Below, in pieces: positions 24,708 through 33,058 of a stretch of DNA of 64,000 nt. Where the stretch lies: NCBI RefSeq assembly GCF_040939305.1, contig NZ_CP162511.1, forward strand, positions 3,658,001 through 3,722,000, read 5' to 3'. Origin of the DNA: Herbiconiux sp. A18JL235. GTDB taxonomy: Bacteria; Actinomycetota; Actinomycetes; Actinomycetales; Microbacteriaceae. Under the pieces are notes generated by a model, which was not told where the DNA came from, did not search any database, and saw nothing but the letters and a program-made list of their open reading frames with translations. The position numbers and the translations under genes were made by a program. Within the stretch, counting starts at the first letter, position 1. Every line of letters starts with the position of its first letter.

Positions 24708-25109
24708 ATGGCCGCAGGATGGATCGAGAAGCTCACCGGCTCGCTCGACGACAAGCGCCGCTAGAAGCAGCACAAGGCCCGGGTGCAGCAGTTGCCCGAG
24801 CCCTACCGCGAAACCGCCGAGGCGGTGGAGCGCTACCTCATGTACACCGGCAACATCTCCGACGGAGACACCTTCGTGCGCATGGTGGAAGACCTCGACG
24901 ACCTCTTCGCGCAGAGCGCGGCGAACGGAACCCCCGTCCGCGACATCGTCGGCGACGACCCGGTCGAGTTCGTCGAGACCTTCCTCGCGAACTACTCCGA
25001 GGGGCAGTGGGTCAGCAAGGAGCGGGCGCGGCTCGTCAGCGCCGTCGACCGGGCCGCCGAGGCGACCGCCGCGACCGCCGACCGCGGCGACCCGGGGGAA
25101 CCGTCGTGA
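24708..25109 (+). pseudogene. DUF1048 gene interrupted by an in-frame amber codon
   Basis: The reading frame is clearly DUF1048: MAAGWIEKLTGSLDDKRR, then a TAG at 24762-24764 (codon 19), then KQHKARVQQLPEPYRETAEAVERYLMYTG... to the TGA at 25107-25109. Family members continue through this point with an aromatic residue, so one base change from TGG or TAC/TAT would give the TAG. The rest of the frame is intact and overlaps the ATPase start by GTGA. Possible outcomes are a null allele, a sequencing error, or reinitiation at the GTG at 24783. DUF1048 proteins accompany PadR and ABC exporters, but their role is unknown. Confidence 0.85.
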
Positions 25110-25867
25110 GCGGAGCATCCGCTGTGCGCGTGACGGGCCTGCGCAAGTCGTTCAAGGCCCTCGAGGTGCTGCGCGGGGTCGACTTCGAGGTGGCGCCCGG
25201 CACGGTGTTCGCGCTGCTCGGCTCGAACGGGGCCGGCAAGACCACGGTGGTGCGCATCCTCTCCACCCTGCTGCGAGCGGATGGCGGGAGCGCCGAGGTG
25301 GCCGGCTTCGACGTCGCCGCCCGGCCCGCGAAGGTGCGGCAGGCGCTCAGCCTCACGGGGCAGTTCGCGGCGGTCGACGAGGTGCTCACCGGGCGGGAGA
25401 ACCTCGTGCTGGTGGCGCGGTTGCGACACCTGCCCGACCCCGGGTCGATCGCAGACGGGCTGCTCGACCGGTTCTCGCTCCGCGAAGCCGCGACGCGTCG
25501 GGCGGGCACCTACTCGGGCGGCATGCGGCGGCGGCTCGACATCGCCATGAGCCTCATCGGCGACCCCGCCGTGATCGTGCTCGACGAGCCCACCACGGGC
25601 CTCGACCCCGAGGCGCGGCTCGAGGTGTGGCAGACGGTGCGCGAGCTCGCGGCCGGAGGCACGACGGTGCTGCTCACCACGCAGTACCTCGAGGAGGCCG
25701 AGCAGCTCGCCGACCGCATCGCGATCCTGCACGAGGGGCGCATCCTGGTGGAGGGAACGCTCGCCGAGCTCAAGGCGCTGCTGCCTCCCGCGCGCGTGCA
25801 GTACGTCGAGAAGCAGCCCACGCTCGAAGAGGTCTTCCTCTCGCTGGTGGGAGGTGCTGCGGCATGA
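25106..25867 (+). CDS. ABC exporter ATP-binding protein (DrrA-like)
   Basis: 253 aa. Walker A GSNGAGKTT, signature YSGGMRRRLDIAMSL, Walker B AVIVLDEPTTGLDPEARL, and H-loop VLLTTQYLEEAEQLADRI, closely following the daunorubicin-resistance DrrA pattern. The GTG start at 25106-25108 overlaps the DUF1048 stop, and its stop overlaps the permease ATG at 25864. Predicted to power drug or lipid export under PadR control. Confidence 0.9.
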   Translation: MSGASAVRVTGLRKSFKALEVLRGVDFEVAPGTVFALLGSNGAGKTTVVRILSTLLRADGGSAEVAGFDVAARPAKVRQALSLTGQFAAVDEVLTGRENLVLVARLRHLPDPGSIADGLLDRFSLREAATRRAGTYSGGMRRRLDIAMSLIGDPAVIVLDEPTTGLDPEARLEVWQTVRELAAGGTTVLLTTQYLEEAEQLADRIAILHEGRILVEGTLAELKALLPPARVQYVEKQPTLEEVFLSLVGGAAA

Positions 25868-26625
25868 TCGGCTCCGCTCTCGGCGACACCGTCGTGCTGC
25901 TCGGCAGGTCGCTCCGGCACGTCACCCGCAGCGTCGACACCGTCATCACCACGGCGATCATGCCGGTCGCCATCATGCTGCTGTTCGTCTACGTTCTGGG
26001 TGGCGCGATCGACACCGGCAAGGTGGCCTACGTCGACTACCTGCTGCCGGGCATCCTGCTCATCACCATCGCCTCGGGCGTCTCGTACACGGCGTTCCGG
26101 CTGTTCGGCGACCTGAAGAGCGGCGTGTTCGAGCGCTTCCAGTCGATGCCGATCGCCCGCTCCTCCGTGCTCTGGGCGCACGTGCTCACCTCGCTCGCGG
26201 CGAACCTCGTGTCGGTCGTCGTCGTCACGGGCGTGGCGCTCGTCATGGGGTTCCGCTCCGGCGCCGGCGTGCTGGGCTGGCTCGCGGTGCTCGGCATCCT
26301 CGTGGTGTTCACCCTCGCGCTCACCTGGATCGCGGTGCTCGCGGGGCTCGCCGCCAAGACGGTCGACGGAGCGAGCGCGTTCTCGTACCCGCTCATCCTG
26401 CTGCCGTTCGTGAGCTCGGCCTTCGTGCCCACGGAGTCGATGCCGGCGCCTGTGGCCTGGTTCGCCGAGAACCAGCCGGTGACCTCGATCGTCGACACGC
26501 TGCGGGCGCTGTTCGCGTCGCAGCCCGTCGGCGGCGAGATCGTGGTGGCGCTGGCCTGGTGCCTCGGCATCCTCGTCGTCGCCTACGTCGCCGCGATGCT
26601 GATGTACCGCAGGCGCTTCGGCTGA
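25864..26625 (+). CDS. ABC-2 exporter permease (DrrB-like)
   Basis: 253 aa with six membrane segments. The first follows SVDTVITTAIMPVAIMLLFVYVLGG, and the conserved loop SGVFERFQSMPIARSSVLWAH is typical of DrrB-type permeases. The C-terminal part includes YPLILLPFVSSAFVPTESMPAPV and the ENQPVTSIVDTLRALF motif. Starts ATGA-overlapped with the ATPase. Last gene of the padR operon, followed by a strong hairpin at 26638-26676. Confidence 0.9.
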   Translation: MIGSALGDTVVLLGRSLRHVTRSVDTVITTAIMPVAIMLLFVYVLGGAIDTGKVAYVDYLLPGILLITIASGVSYTAFRLFGDLKSGVFERFQSMPIARSSVLWAHVLTSLAANLVSVVVVTGVALVMGFRSGAGVLGWLAVLGILVVFTLALTWIAVLAGLAAKTVDGASAFSYPLILLPFVSSAFVPTESMPAPVAWFAENQPVTSIVDTLRALFASQPVGGEIVVALAWCLGILVVAYVAAMLMYRRRFG

Positions 26626-26637
26626 GGGCGCGGGTGC

Positions 26638-26676
26638 GGCGCGGCGCCCGGGTTTGGAGCCCGGGAGCGCCGCGCC
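26638..26676. terminator. Strong GC hairpin between convergent genes
   Basis: GGCGCGGCGCCCGGG (26638-26652) pairs with CCCGGGAGCGCCGCGCC (26660-26676) around a TTTGGAG loop, with a small bulge. It separates the DrrB-like permease (+) from the acyl-CoA oxidase (-), so it likely terminates both. There is no T-run after it, as is common in high-GC actinobacteria. Confidence 0.7.
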
Positions 26677-26694
26677 CGCGGGTGCCGCGCCCGG

Positions 26695-28866
26695 CTACGG
26701 CTTCTTGCCGAGCGACTTCTCCTCCGCGGGGAGGGTGCCCGCGGCGCGCGCGGCCCGGTAGTACTCGCGCGCCTCGGTCTGCCGCTCTTTCTCGGCACCC
26801 GTGGCGATCGCCGCACGCAGGTGCTCGGGGCCGTAGCCGAAGGCGTCGACGAGGTCTTGGGCGTGCGGGCGCAGTCGGGCCGAGAGCCGCTCGGTGTAGA
26901 GCCCGACCGCCTGCGCGCGCTTGGGCGACAGGCGCCCGTGCATGAGGTACCAGTCCAGGTGCTTCTCGATCAGCCCGAGCCCGAACAGATCGCGCAGCCA
27001 CGTGAGCACGACGCGGGTGCTGTCGTCCATGCCCGAGGCGAGGCCCTGCTCGCCCTCGAGCGCCTCGGTGAAGGCCTCCCACTGCAGCAGCTCGGCGTGG
27101 GCCCTCGCCGCCTCGATGATCTCGCTCTGGTGCTGGTTGAACAGCGCCGCAGCATCCTTCTTCGACATCTTCGGGGCCGGGCGGAGCTTGCCCGCGACCT
27201 CGGCCACCATGGTGTGCACGCGATCGGTGAGCAGCTGGCGCTGAGCGGATGCGTCACGCAGCTGTCCGACGGAGCGCGCCGTCGAGCCGAAGTCGACGAT
27301 GGTCTGCCCGAGCGAGCGCAGCCCAGACGAGTTCACGGTGCGGCCGGCCGCCTGCTCCACCACGTACCTGGCCAGCACACCGAAGTCGGCCTTGGCGAAC
27401 CGCTTGCCGTAATCGCTCAGCAGACGCTTGGCCACGAGCTGCAGCAGCACGTGGTTGTCGCCCTCGAAGGTGGCGTACACGTCGAGGTCGGCGCGCAGGC
27501 CCACCAGGCGGTTCTCGGCGAGGAAGCCGGCACCGCCGCACGCCTCGCGCGCCTCCTGCAACGTCTCGAGCGCGTGCCAGGTCGACAGCGGCTTGAGGGC
27601 GGCGGCGAGGGTCTCGAGGTCTTGCCGGTCGTCGTCGGTGTCGGCGGCGCCCGAGAACACCTGGTCGAACTTCGTGAGCAATTGCTCGTGCGCGAAGCTC
27701 GCGGCGTAGGTGGTGGCGAGCTTCGGCATGAGCCGCTTCTGGTGCAGCTGGTAGTCGAGCAGCACCTCTTCGTCGGTGTCGCTGCCCGCCGTGAACTGGC
27801 GGCGCTCGTTGCCGTAGGTGATCGCGATCTTCAGCGCGATCTTCGCCGCCGCCGTCGAGGCGCCGTCGAGCGACACCCGCCCCTGCACGAGCGTGCCGAG
27901 CATGGTGAAGAAACGGCGGCCAGGGCTCGCGATGGGGCTCGAGTAGGTGCCGTCTTCGGCGATGTCGCCGTAGCGGTTCAGCAGGTTCACGCGCGGGATG
28001 CGCACCCCGTCGAAGTGCAGACGGCCGTTGTCGATGCCGTTCAGCCCGCCCTTCAGCCCGTCGTCCTCTCCTCCGACACCGGGGAGGAACTCGCCCGTCG
28101 CCGCGTCGCGGATCGGCACGAAGAAGGCGTGCACCCCGTGGTTGACGTTCTTCGTGACGAGCTGCGCGAACAGCACGGCGGCCACGCCGTCCTTCGCCGC
28201 GTTGCCGAGGTAGTCCTTCCAGGCGCCCCGGAACGGGGTGTCGATCACGAACTCCTGGGTCGCCTCGTCGTAGGTGGCAGTGGTGCCGATGGCCGCGACA
28301 TCCGACCCGTGACCGGTCTCGGTCATGGCGAAGGCGCCGGGCACCTCGAGGCTCATGATTCCGGGGAGGAAGGTCTCGTGGTGGTAGCTCGTGCCGAGGT
28401 GCAACACCGCGGCGCCGAACAGGCCCCACTGCACCCCCGACTTGATCTGCAGGCTCGGGTCGGCGGTGACGAGCTCCTCGAAGCCCGCGATGTTGCCGCC
28501 GTGGTCGTCTTCGCCGCCCACCGACTTCGGGAACGCGCGGTGCACCTGACCGTTCTCGACCAGCAGCTTCAACTGCCCGAACACGCGCTCGCGATGCTCG
28601 TCGAGTCCCAGCCCTTCGATGCGCTGCAGCTCGGGGCGGGCGGTGAGTTCGCGGGCCCCCATCCGCACCTCGGCCCAGGTGCCGAGGAGGTACCGGCCGA
28701 GCCACTCCACGTCGGTGCGCGCCACCACGACGTCGTTGGTCGAGGCACGACGCTCGGGGCGGATCGGACGATCGAGCTCGTTCTCGATGGCGTCCGGCTC
28801 GACGGCGTCTTCTCCGCGGGCGTCGCGGGTCGAGTCGGAGCTGGTGGTGTCGACGGTGGTCGTCAT
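26695..28866 (-). CDS. Acyl-CoA oxidase / acyl-CoA dehydrogenase family, ACOX type
   Basis: 723 aa, much longer than ordinary acyl-CoA dehydrogenases and matching the ACOX architecture. The order is a helical N-domain, the beta domain with FAMTETGHGSDV and a long flavin-side loop, the first helical domain with REACGGAGFLAENRLVGLRADLDVYATFEGDN (ACOX-type catalytic segment), and a second C-terminal helical domain of about 200 residues. Predicted FAD enzyme introducing the 2,3 double bond into acyl-CoA and passing electrons to O2 or to an acceptor. ATG at 28864-28866 with AGAGGA upstream. It stands alone; the 178-nt gap to the next gene holds only a weak GACTGT/ACAGTC dyad. Confidence 0.85.
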   Translation of the reverse strand: MTTTVDTTSSDSTRDARGEDAVEPDAIENELDRPIRPERRASTNDVVVARTDVEWLGRYLLGTWAEVRMGARELTARPELQRIEGLGLDEHRERVFGQLKLLVENGQVHRAFPKSVGGEDDHGGNIAGFEELVTADPSLQIKSGVQWGLFGAAVLHLGTSYHHETFLPGIMSLEVPGAFAMTETGHGSDVAAIGTTATYDEATQEFVIDTPFRGAWKDYLGNAAKDGVAAVLFAQLVTKNVNHGVHAFFVPIRDAATGEFLPGVGGEDDGLKGGLNGIDNGRLHFDGVRIPRVNLLNRYGDIAEDGTYSSPIASPGRRFFTMLGTLVQGRVSLDGASTAAAKIALKIAITYGNERRQFTAGSDTDEEVLLDYQLHQKRLMPKLATTYAASFAHEQLLTKFDQVFSGAADTDDDRQDLETLAAALKPLSTWHALETLQEAREACGGAGFLAENRLVGLRADLDVYATFEGDNHVLLQLVAKRLLSDYGKRFAKADFGVLARYVVEQAAGRTVNSSGLRSLGQTIVDFGSTARSVGQLRDASAQRQLLTDRVHTMVAEVAGKLRPAPKMSKKDAAALFNQHQSEIIEAARAHAELLQWEAFTEALEGEQGLASGMDDSTRVVLTWLRDLFGLGLIEKHLDWYLMHGRLSPKRAQAVGLYTERLSARLRPHAQDLVDAFGYGPEHLRAAIATGAEKERQTEAREYYRAARAAGTLPAEEKSLGKKP

Positions 28867-29044
28867 GATGGTCCTCTTCGTCAAAAGCGTCTGATTCAAC
28901 GCTACGAAGGGGCTTGCCGGGGCGGAAACACGCGGTGACCCGCCTACAAAGCGCAGCGGATGCGCGCGAACGGCGACTGTAGAGACCCGACAGTCACCGA
29001 GCATCCGGGCGGGAGGAGGCCCACAACGACCTACGGTCGCTGAG

Positions 29045-29809
29045 CTACTGACGGGCGGCCAGCAGCTCGTTCATGTACTCGATCTCGCCCGACTGCGCGA
29101 ACACGATCGACTTCGCCAGGGCGAGCACCAGCGGGTTGCTGCTGCGGGCCTCGACGGCCTCGGCCATCTCGACTCCGCCCTTGTGGTGCGCGATCATGAG
29201 CTCGAGGAAGAGCTTCTCCGCCTCGACGCCCTGCAGCTGTGACAGCCGGTCGAGGTCGGCGGCCGTGGCCATTCCGGGCATGGGCTCGCCCGGCACCATG
29301 TCGCCGGTGCCGGCGGCGGAGGTGTGGGCGTGGCCGCCGTCGGATCCGTCGATCACCGGCTGCAGCATCCACGTCATCGACGGCTGCGACGCCGCCTGCG
29401 GCAGGCCCCAGAGGTTGAGCCAGGCGTACATCTGCCCCGACTGGTTCGCCTGCGAGGTGGCGATGTCGTAGGCGAGCTGGCGGATCTCGGGGTCGTCGCT
29501 CTGCTCGCGCACGTTCATCGCCATGTCGACGGCCTGGTTGTGGTGCTCCTGCATGTCGCGCGAGAAGCCCGCCTCGACACTGGTGTCGGAGGGAGTCGCG
29601 ATGCGCGGGGCGGCGAGCCAGCCGGCCGAGAACGCGACGAGCGCGACGACCGCCGCCGCCACGACCGCCGCGAGGGTGAGGCGGCCGCGTGAGGGGCGGA
29701 TCGTCGTGGCGGAGGTGGGCTCCGCGTCGCGCGGCTCGTCGCGCGTCTGCGCGCGCGTCGCCTCGCGCGGCTGCGGTTCCTCGGGCGGCCGGGGCTCCTC
29801 GGGCGTCAC
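29045..29809 (-). CDS. DUF305 membrane-anchored protein, duplicated domain
   Basis: 254 aa. A Pro/Glu-rich cytoplasmic N-terminus is followed by one membrane anchor (LTLAAVVAAAVVALVAFSAGWL) and an extracytoplasmic region. That region has two DUF305/ferritin-like units: RDMQEHHNQAVDMAMNV with YAWLNLWG, and ELMIAHHKGGVEMAEAV. Between them is a His/Met/Gly-rich segment (GGHAHTS, MVPGEPMPGMA). DUF305 proteins such as cyanobacterial CopM bind copper, so a metal-binding role is plausible. GTG start at 29807-29809, 4 nt after the DUF3105 stop. Confidence 0.85.
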   Translation of the reverse strand: MTPEEPRPPEEPQPREATRAQTRDEPRDAEPTSATTIRPSRGRLTLAAVVAAAVVALVAFSAGWLAAPRIATPSDTSVEAGFSRDMQEHHNQAVDMAMNVREQSDDPEIRQLAYDIATSQANQSGQMYAWLNLWGLPQAASQPSMTWMLQPVIDGSDGGHAHTSAAGTGDMVPGEPMPGMATAADLDRLSQLQGVEAEKLFLELMIAHHKGGVEMAEAVEARSSNPLVLALAKSIVFAQSGEIEYMNELLAARQ

Positions 29810-29813
29810 CGGG

Positions 29814-30524
29814 TCAGGCCACCTTGCCCGCGGCGTTCAAGCCGCCGGTGCAGGCCGCGCCGGGCTCGGGGGCGTCGTTCGAGCGCCAGAACTTCTGCAC
29901 GAAGTCGGTGAGGCGGGCGTCGTCGACACCCTCGAGGAACACCTGGTTGCCCCAGGCGGAGGCGACGACGGGGGCACCGAGGTTCTCGAACGGGGAGAGC
30001 ACGACGTAGGTGCTGGGGAGCTCGTCGCGGAGTGTCTGCACGCCGGCCTCGTCGACCTGCGCCGGGTCGTAGGTCACCCAGACCGCGCCGTGCTCGAGGG
30101 CGTGGACGGCGTTCTCGTTGGGCACCGGCTGGTCGTAGACGCCGCAGTTCAGCCAGACGGCGTTGTGGTCGCCGCCCGCCGGCGGCGTCATCTCGTAGTC
30201 GACCGTGCCCGTGACGTGGTTCGCCGTGAGGCCGGGGAAGGTCTTGAGTTCGCCGATCGAGATCGACGCGGGGTCGACCTTCGGGGTGGCGCTCGAGACG
30301 ACGAAGCCGATGATGAGGCCCACGGCCACGACGCCCGCGGCGAGGCCGCTGATCCAGCCGATGCGGCGGTTCCGCTGCTGGCGCTTCTGCTGCGCGAGCA
30401 TGGCCTGCACCTTCTCGGCGCGGCGCGCGTCGCGCTCCTGCTTGACGCTCAGCTGCTTGGCCTGGCCTTTCGCCTTCGGGGGAACGGGCGCGGAGGAGTC
30501 GGGACGGGACGGCACGGTTCTCAT
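29814..30524 (-). CDS. DUF3105 membrane-anchored protein
   Basis: 236 aa. A Lys/Arg/Gln-rich cytoplasmic head (coiled-coil like, AEKVQAMLAQQKRQQRNRR) precedes a single membrane helix (IGWISGLAAGVVAVGLIIGFVV). The DUF3105 domain then shows GGDHNAVWLNCGVYDQPVPNENAVHALEHGAVWVTYDP, whose conserved His, Cys and Glu suggest metal binding, and YVVLSPFENLGAPVVASAWG. Function is uncharacterised. Co-transcribed with the DUF305 gene, a frequent actinobacterial pairing. Confidence 0.87.
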   Translation of the reverse strand: MRTVPSRPDSSAPVPPKAKGQAKQLSVKQERDARRAEKVQAMLAQQKRQQRNRRIGWISGLAAGVVAVGLIIGFVVSSATPKVDPASISIGELKTFPGLTANHVTGTVDYEMTPPAGGDHNAVWLNCGVYDQPVPNENAVHALEHGAVWVTYDPAQVDEAGVQTLRDELPSTYVVLSPFENLGAPVVASAWGNQVFLEGVDDARLTDFVQKFWRSNDAPEPGAACTGGLNAAGKVA

Positions 30525-30667
30525 TTCGTGGTGTGCGGGAAAGGTGCGGAGTGGATCGAATGAGGAGTTGACGCGACAACTATTCCGAGGATGCCAGGCA
30601 AATCTCTGTGTTTGCAGGGAGATGTCCCATAGCCCCGGCGGAATATGAGCCGTGTGAAGATCGGTGG

Positions 30668-31378
30668 ATGTTCAAGTCGGTGGCGCGCGGCATCGTGCGC
30701 CCCATCTCGAAAGTGGTGTTTCGACCCACCGTGATAGGGCGAGCATCCGTTCCACGGTCGGGCCCCGTGCTGTTCGCGAGCAACCATTTCAGCTTCATCG
30801 ACAGCGTGGCGATCACCCTGATCGCCCCACGCGACGTGCGTTTTCTCGCGAAGTCGGACTACTTCACCGGCTCGGGCGCCAAGGGCCGCATGTCGAAGCT
30901 CTTCTTCGAGTCGATCGGCGCCATCCCTGTCGACCGCGAGAGCAACACCGCGGCGCAGGACTCGCTCGAGCGCGGCCGCGAGGTGCTCGAGGCGGGCGGG
31001 GCGTTCGCCATCTATCCCGAGGGCACCCGCTCCCGTGACGGCCGCCTCTACAAGGGCCGCACCGGGGTGGCCTGGCTCGCCCTCACCACCGGGAGCCCGA
31101 TCGTGCCGGTCGCCCTGACCGGAACCCAGGAGCTGCTGCCCGTCGATGCGACGCTGCCGCGCATCCGCCCCGTCACCGTGCAGTTCGGCGAACCCATCGA
31201 CCCCGCGCCCTACGGCGAAGCCGGGTCGGCACGAGCGCGACGCCGCCTCACCGACGACGTCATGGCCGCCATCGGCACCATGTCGGGCCAGGAACTCGCC
31301 GGCGCCTACAACGAGCCGCCCGCCGCCAATGTCGTCGAGCGCGTGCGCCGCGCCCTCCACCGCAACGACCCGGAGTAG
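30668..31378 (+). CDS. 1-acyl-sn-glycerol-3-phosphate acyltransferase family (PlsC)
   Basis: 236 aa. The acyltransferase motif I, SNHFSFIDS (H-x4-D), motif II-like GRMSKLFFESIGAIPVDRES, motif III IYPEGTRSRDGRLYKGRTG, and motif IV PIVPVALTGTQELLP are all present. It should transfer an acyl chain to lysophosphatidate at the inner membrane, or to a related lysophospholipid. I chose the ATG at 30668 (MFKSVARGIV); an ATG 60 nt upstream would add non-homologous residues. Divergent from the DUF3105 gene. Confidence 0.87.
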   Translation: MFKSVARGIVRPISKVVFRPTVIGRASVPRSGPVLFASNHFSFIDSVAITLIAPRDVRFLAKSDYFTGSGAKGRMSKLFFESIGAIPVDRESNTAAQDSLERGREVLEAGGAFAIYPEGTRSRDGRLYKGRTGVAWLALTTGSPIVPVALTGTQELLPVDATLPRIRPVTVQFGEPIDPAPYGEAGSARARRRLTDDVMAAIGTMSGQELAGAYNEPPAANVVERVRRALHRNDPE

Positions 31379-31474
31379 CGGGCCACGGCGCCGACGGGCG
31401 CGACCGGCCGCTCCGATGTACTGATTAAAGCTCAGTTTGATGACATGATGTCCCCCTAGGGAAGGGAGAACGTC

Positions 31475-32098
31475 ATGAGGACAAGCCGGATAGAGGGACT
31501 CGGATTCGCCGTGCTGCTCGCGTCACTCTGCGCGACCATTTTCGTAGCAGGTCCGGGTGCAGTCGCGTCCGAGATCGAGCACGTTCCCGCGTCGGGCTCG
31601 ATGGCCGAGATGCCGATGTCTGTGATCGGGTTCGACGACGCAGTGGCAGCCGAGAACGGGTACGAACTGCGAACCGCGCCATCGGGCGATCGAGTGTCGG
31701 TGCCCATGAGCAACGCCCCGGGCGACTTCTCAGGGTCTCGCGGCAGCATGCTCGCGACCCAGGGCATCACGGTGCCTGGTGACTGCGGCAACTCATGGAT
31801 CTACTTTCAGAATGGCAACACGCAGATCCGCACCGGGTACGTCATCAAGTCGAGCCGAGGCCAGGCGTTCAGCCACACCTGGAGCGCGACTGTGGCCACC
31901 CTCGGAATGGGAGGCGCCACCGGCAGCTATCCGATGTCGGGACTCGCGCCACTCCACAGCGCCTCGTGGCAGGCCATCCGCACCATCGTCCAGCCCTATA
32001 CGAGCAAGGCGTCCGCGCTGGCGGGAGGCACTGCCGTGACGACAGCCGGTTGGATCTGCAGCTCGGGAGACCCGACAGCGAAGTATCCCGAACGGTGA
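31475..32098 (+). CDS. Secreted protein of unknown function
   Basis: 207 aa. The N-terminal signal peptide (FAVLLASLCATIFVAGPGAVAS) predicts export with cleavage near AVA-S. The mature protein has only two cysteines (PGDCGNSW and WICSSGD), likely a disulfide. The C-terminal half is rich in Gly, Ser, Trp and aromatic residues (SWIYFQNGNTQIRTGYVIKS). I do not recognise the family. Base composition is visibly less GC-rich than its neighbours, as for the next gene. ATG at 31475 with GGGAAGGGAG upstream. It forms a two-gene unit with 32114-32644. Confidence 0.75.
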   Translation: MRTSRIEGLGFAVLLASLCATIFVAGPGAVASEIEHVPASGSMAEMPMSVIGFDDAVAAENGYELRTAPSGDRVSVPMSNAPGDFSGSRGSMLATQGITVPGDCGNSWIYFQNGNTQIRTGYVIKSSRGQAFSHTWSATVATLGMGGATGSYPMSGLAPLHSASWQAIRTIVQPYTSKASALAGGTAVTTAGWICSSGDPTAKYPER

Positions 32099-32113
32099 GG
32101 ACCGGCCGGGCAG

Positions 32114-32644
32114 ATGAACATCGATCCGCGCGCGCAGCACCCCTCTGACGACCCGGCGTCGGAGGGGTTCGGGTTGCCCGTGTATGTCGCAGCGGACTCC
32201 TCCGTGGAGAGGGTGGGGGTGTCGACGCAGTCGCACGGCTCACGGGTCGACGTCGTCGAAGTCGGGTATGTCGTGCCGCCGCGCGACGCTCCCGACTGTG
32301 AGCAGCCATCCGTGTGGTCGTGGCGAGTGCAAGGGCTCGACCTCTCGGAGGCGCTGCAGATCCATGCCTGCACACACCTCGTCAATCACCTGCCTGAGTT
32401 CCGTGCGGGCCAACTCATCCCCACCACAGCCGACATGGATGCACTCCGCCAGCGCTTTGAAACGAGCCCGTTCACCGTCTCGACGGTTCCGGTCGACGGC
32501 GTCGTGACAAGGGCCCTCCGGGTCGACCTCGACGGGTGGGAATTCACCTCGACGCACGCTTCGGAGGTTCTCGTAACGATCGCTGGACGCCAGGGCTTCG
32601 CTCAGGCGGGAGTGACGGCGTGGCAGGCAGTCTCGCCCGAGTGA
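32114..32644 (+). CDS. Hypothetical cytosolic protein paired with secreted protein
   Basis: 176 aa, no signal peptide or membrane segment. It starts 15 nt after the preceding stop (ATG 32114). Landmarks are VEVGYVVPPRDAPDCEQPSVWSWRVQG, then ALQIHACTHLVNHLPEF and a C-terminal beta-rich part (RVDLDGWEFTSTHASEVLVTIAG). I know no match. It shares the lower GC of the upstream gene, which suggests the pair was acquired together. A toxin/immunity-like or secreted factor/partner arrangement is conceivable, but there is no sequence proof. Confidence 0.7.
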   Translation: MNIDPRAQHPSDDPASEGFGLPVYVAADSSVERVGVSTQSHGSRVDVVEVGYVVPPRDAPDCEQPSVWSWRVQGLDLSEALQIHACTHLVNHLPEFRAGQLIPTTADMDALRQRFETSPFTVSTVPVDGVVTRALRVDLDGWEFTSTHASEVLVTIAGRQGFAQAGVTAWQAVSPE

Positions 32645-32663
32645 GCGGCCGAACCGTTGAGCG

Positions 32664-33011
32664 TCACCCGGCGGCGGGGGCGGGGGCAGAGCCGGAGTCC
32701 GGGGGCGGGGTCTTCAGGGCGGAGGCGACGCGGTCGAGGAGGTCGTCGACCTCATCCTGGGCATAGCCGGCGCGGAACTTGGTCTGGCTGAAGCGCTGGT
32801 TCACCACGGCATCCGACGTGAGCGGTTCGGCAGGCCGAGGCCCGCCCTCGAGCCAGCGGATGCTCGCCACGCACCGCTCGAGGAACGCGTCGACCTCGGC
32901 TTGGTCGTAGCCCCCACTGAAGCGCGACTCCGAGAACGTGGCGCCCTCGACCTCCTCTGCCGTCGCCGCCGGGATCTCACGCCGCCCACCACCGAATCCG
33001 AACCAGCCCAT
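32664..33011 (-). CDS. Small protein with two DivIVA-like motifs
   Basis: 115 aa. Two copies of the short DivIVA-family motif occur: FSESRFSGGYDQAEVDAFLERC and FSQTKFRAGYAQDEVDDLLDRV. This is the tandem DivI1A-like module seen in small actinobacterial proteins. It probably relates to polar growth or membrane-curvature targeting, but it lacks the long coiled coil of true DivIVA/Wag31. The ATG at 33009-33011 follows TAGGGT by exactly 6 nt, suggesting a leaderless transcript. Confidence 0.8.
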   Translation of the reverse strand: MGWFGFGGGRREIPAATAEEVEGATFSESRFSGGYDQAEVDAFLERCVASIRWLEGGPRPAEPLTSDAVVNQRFSQTKFRAGYAQDEVDDLLDRVASALKTPPPDSGSAPAPAAG

Positions 33012-33058
33012 GCGACGACCCTAGCCCGCCCGGCACGGCAGGAGGCGCCCGACGGCTG

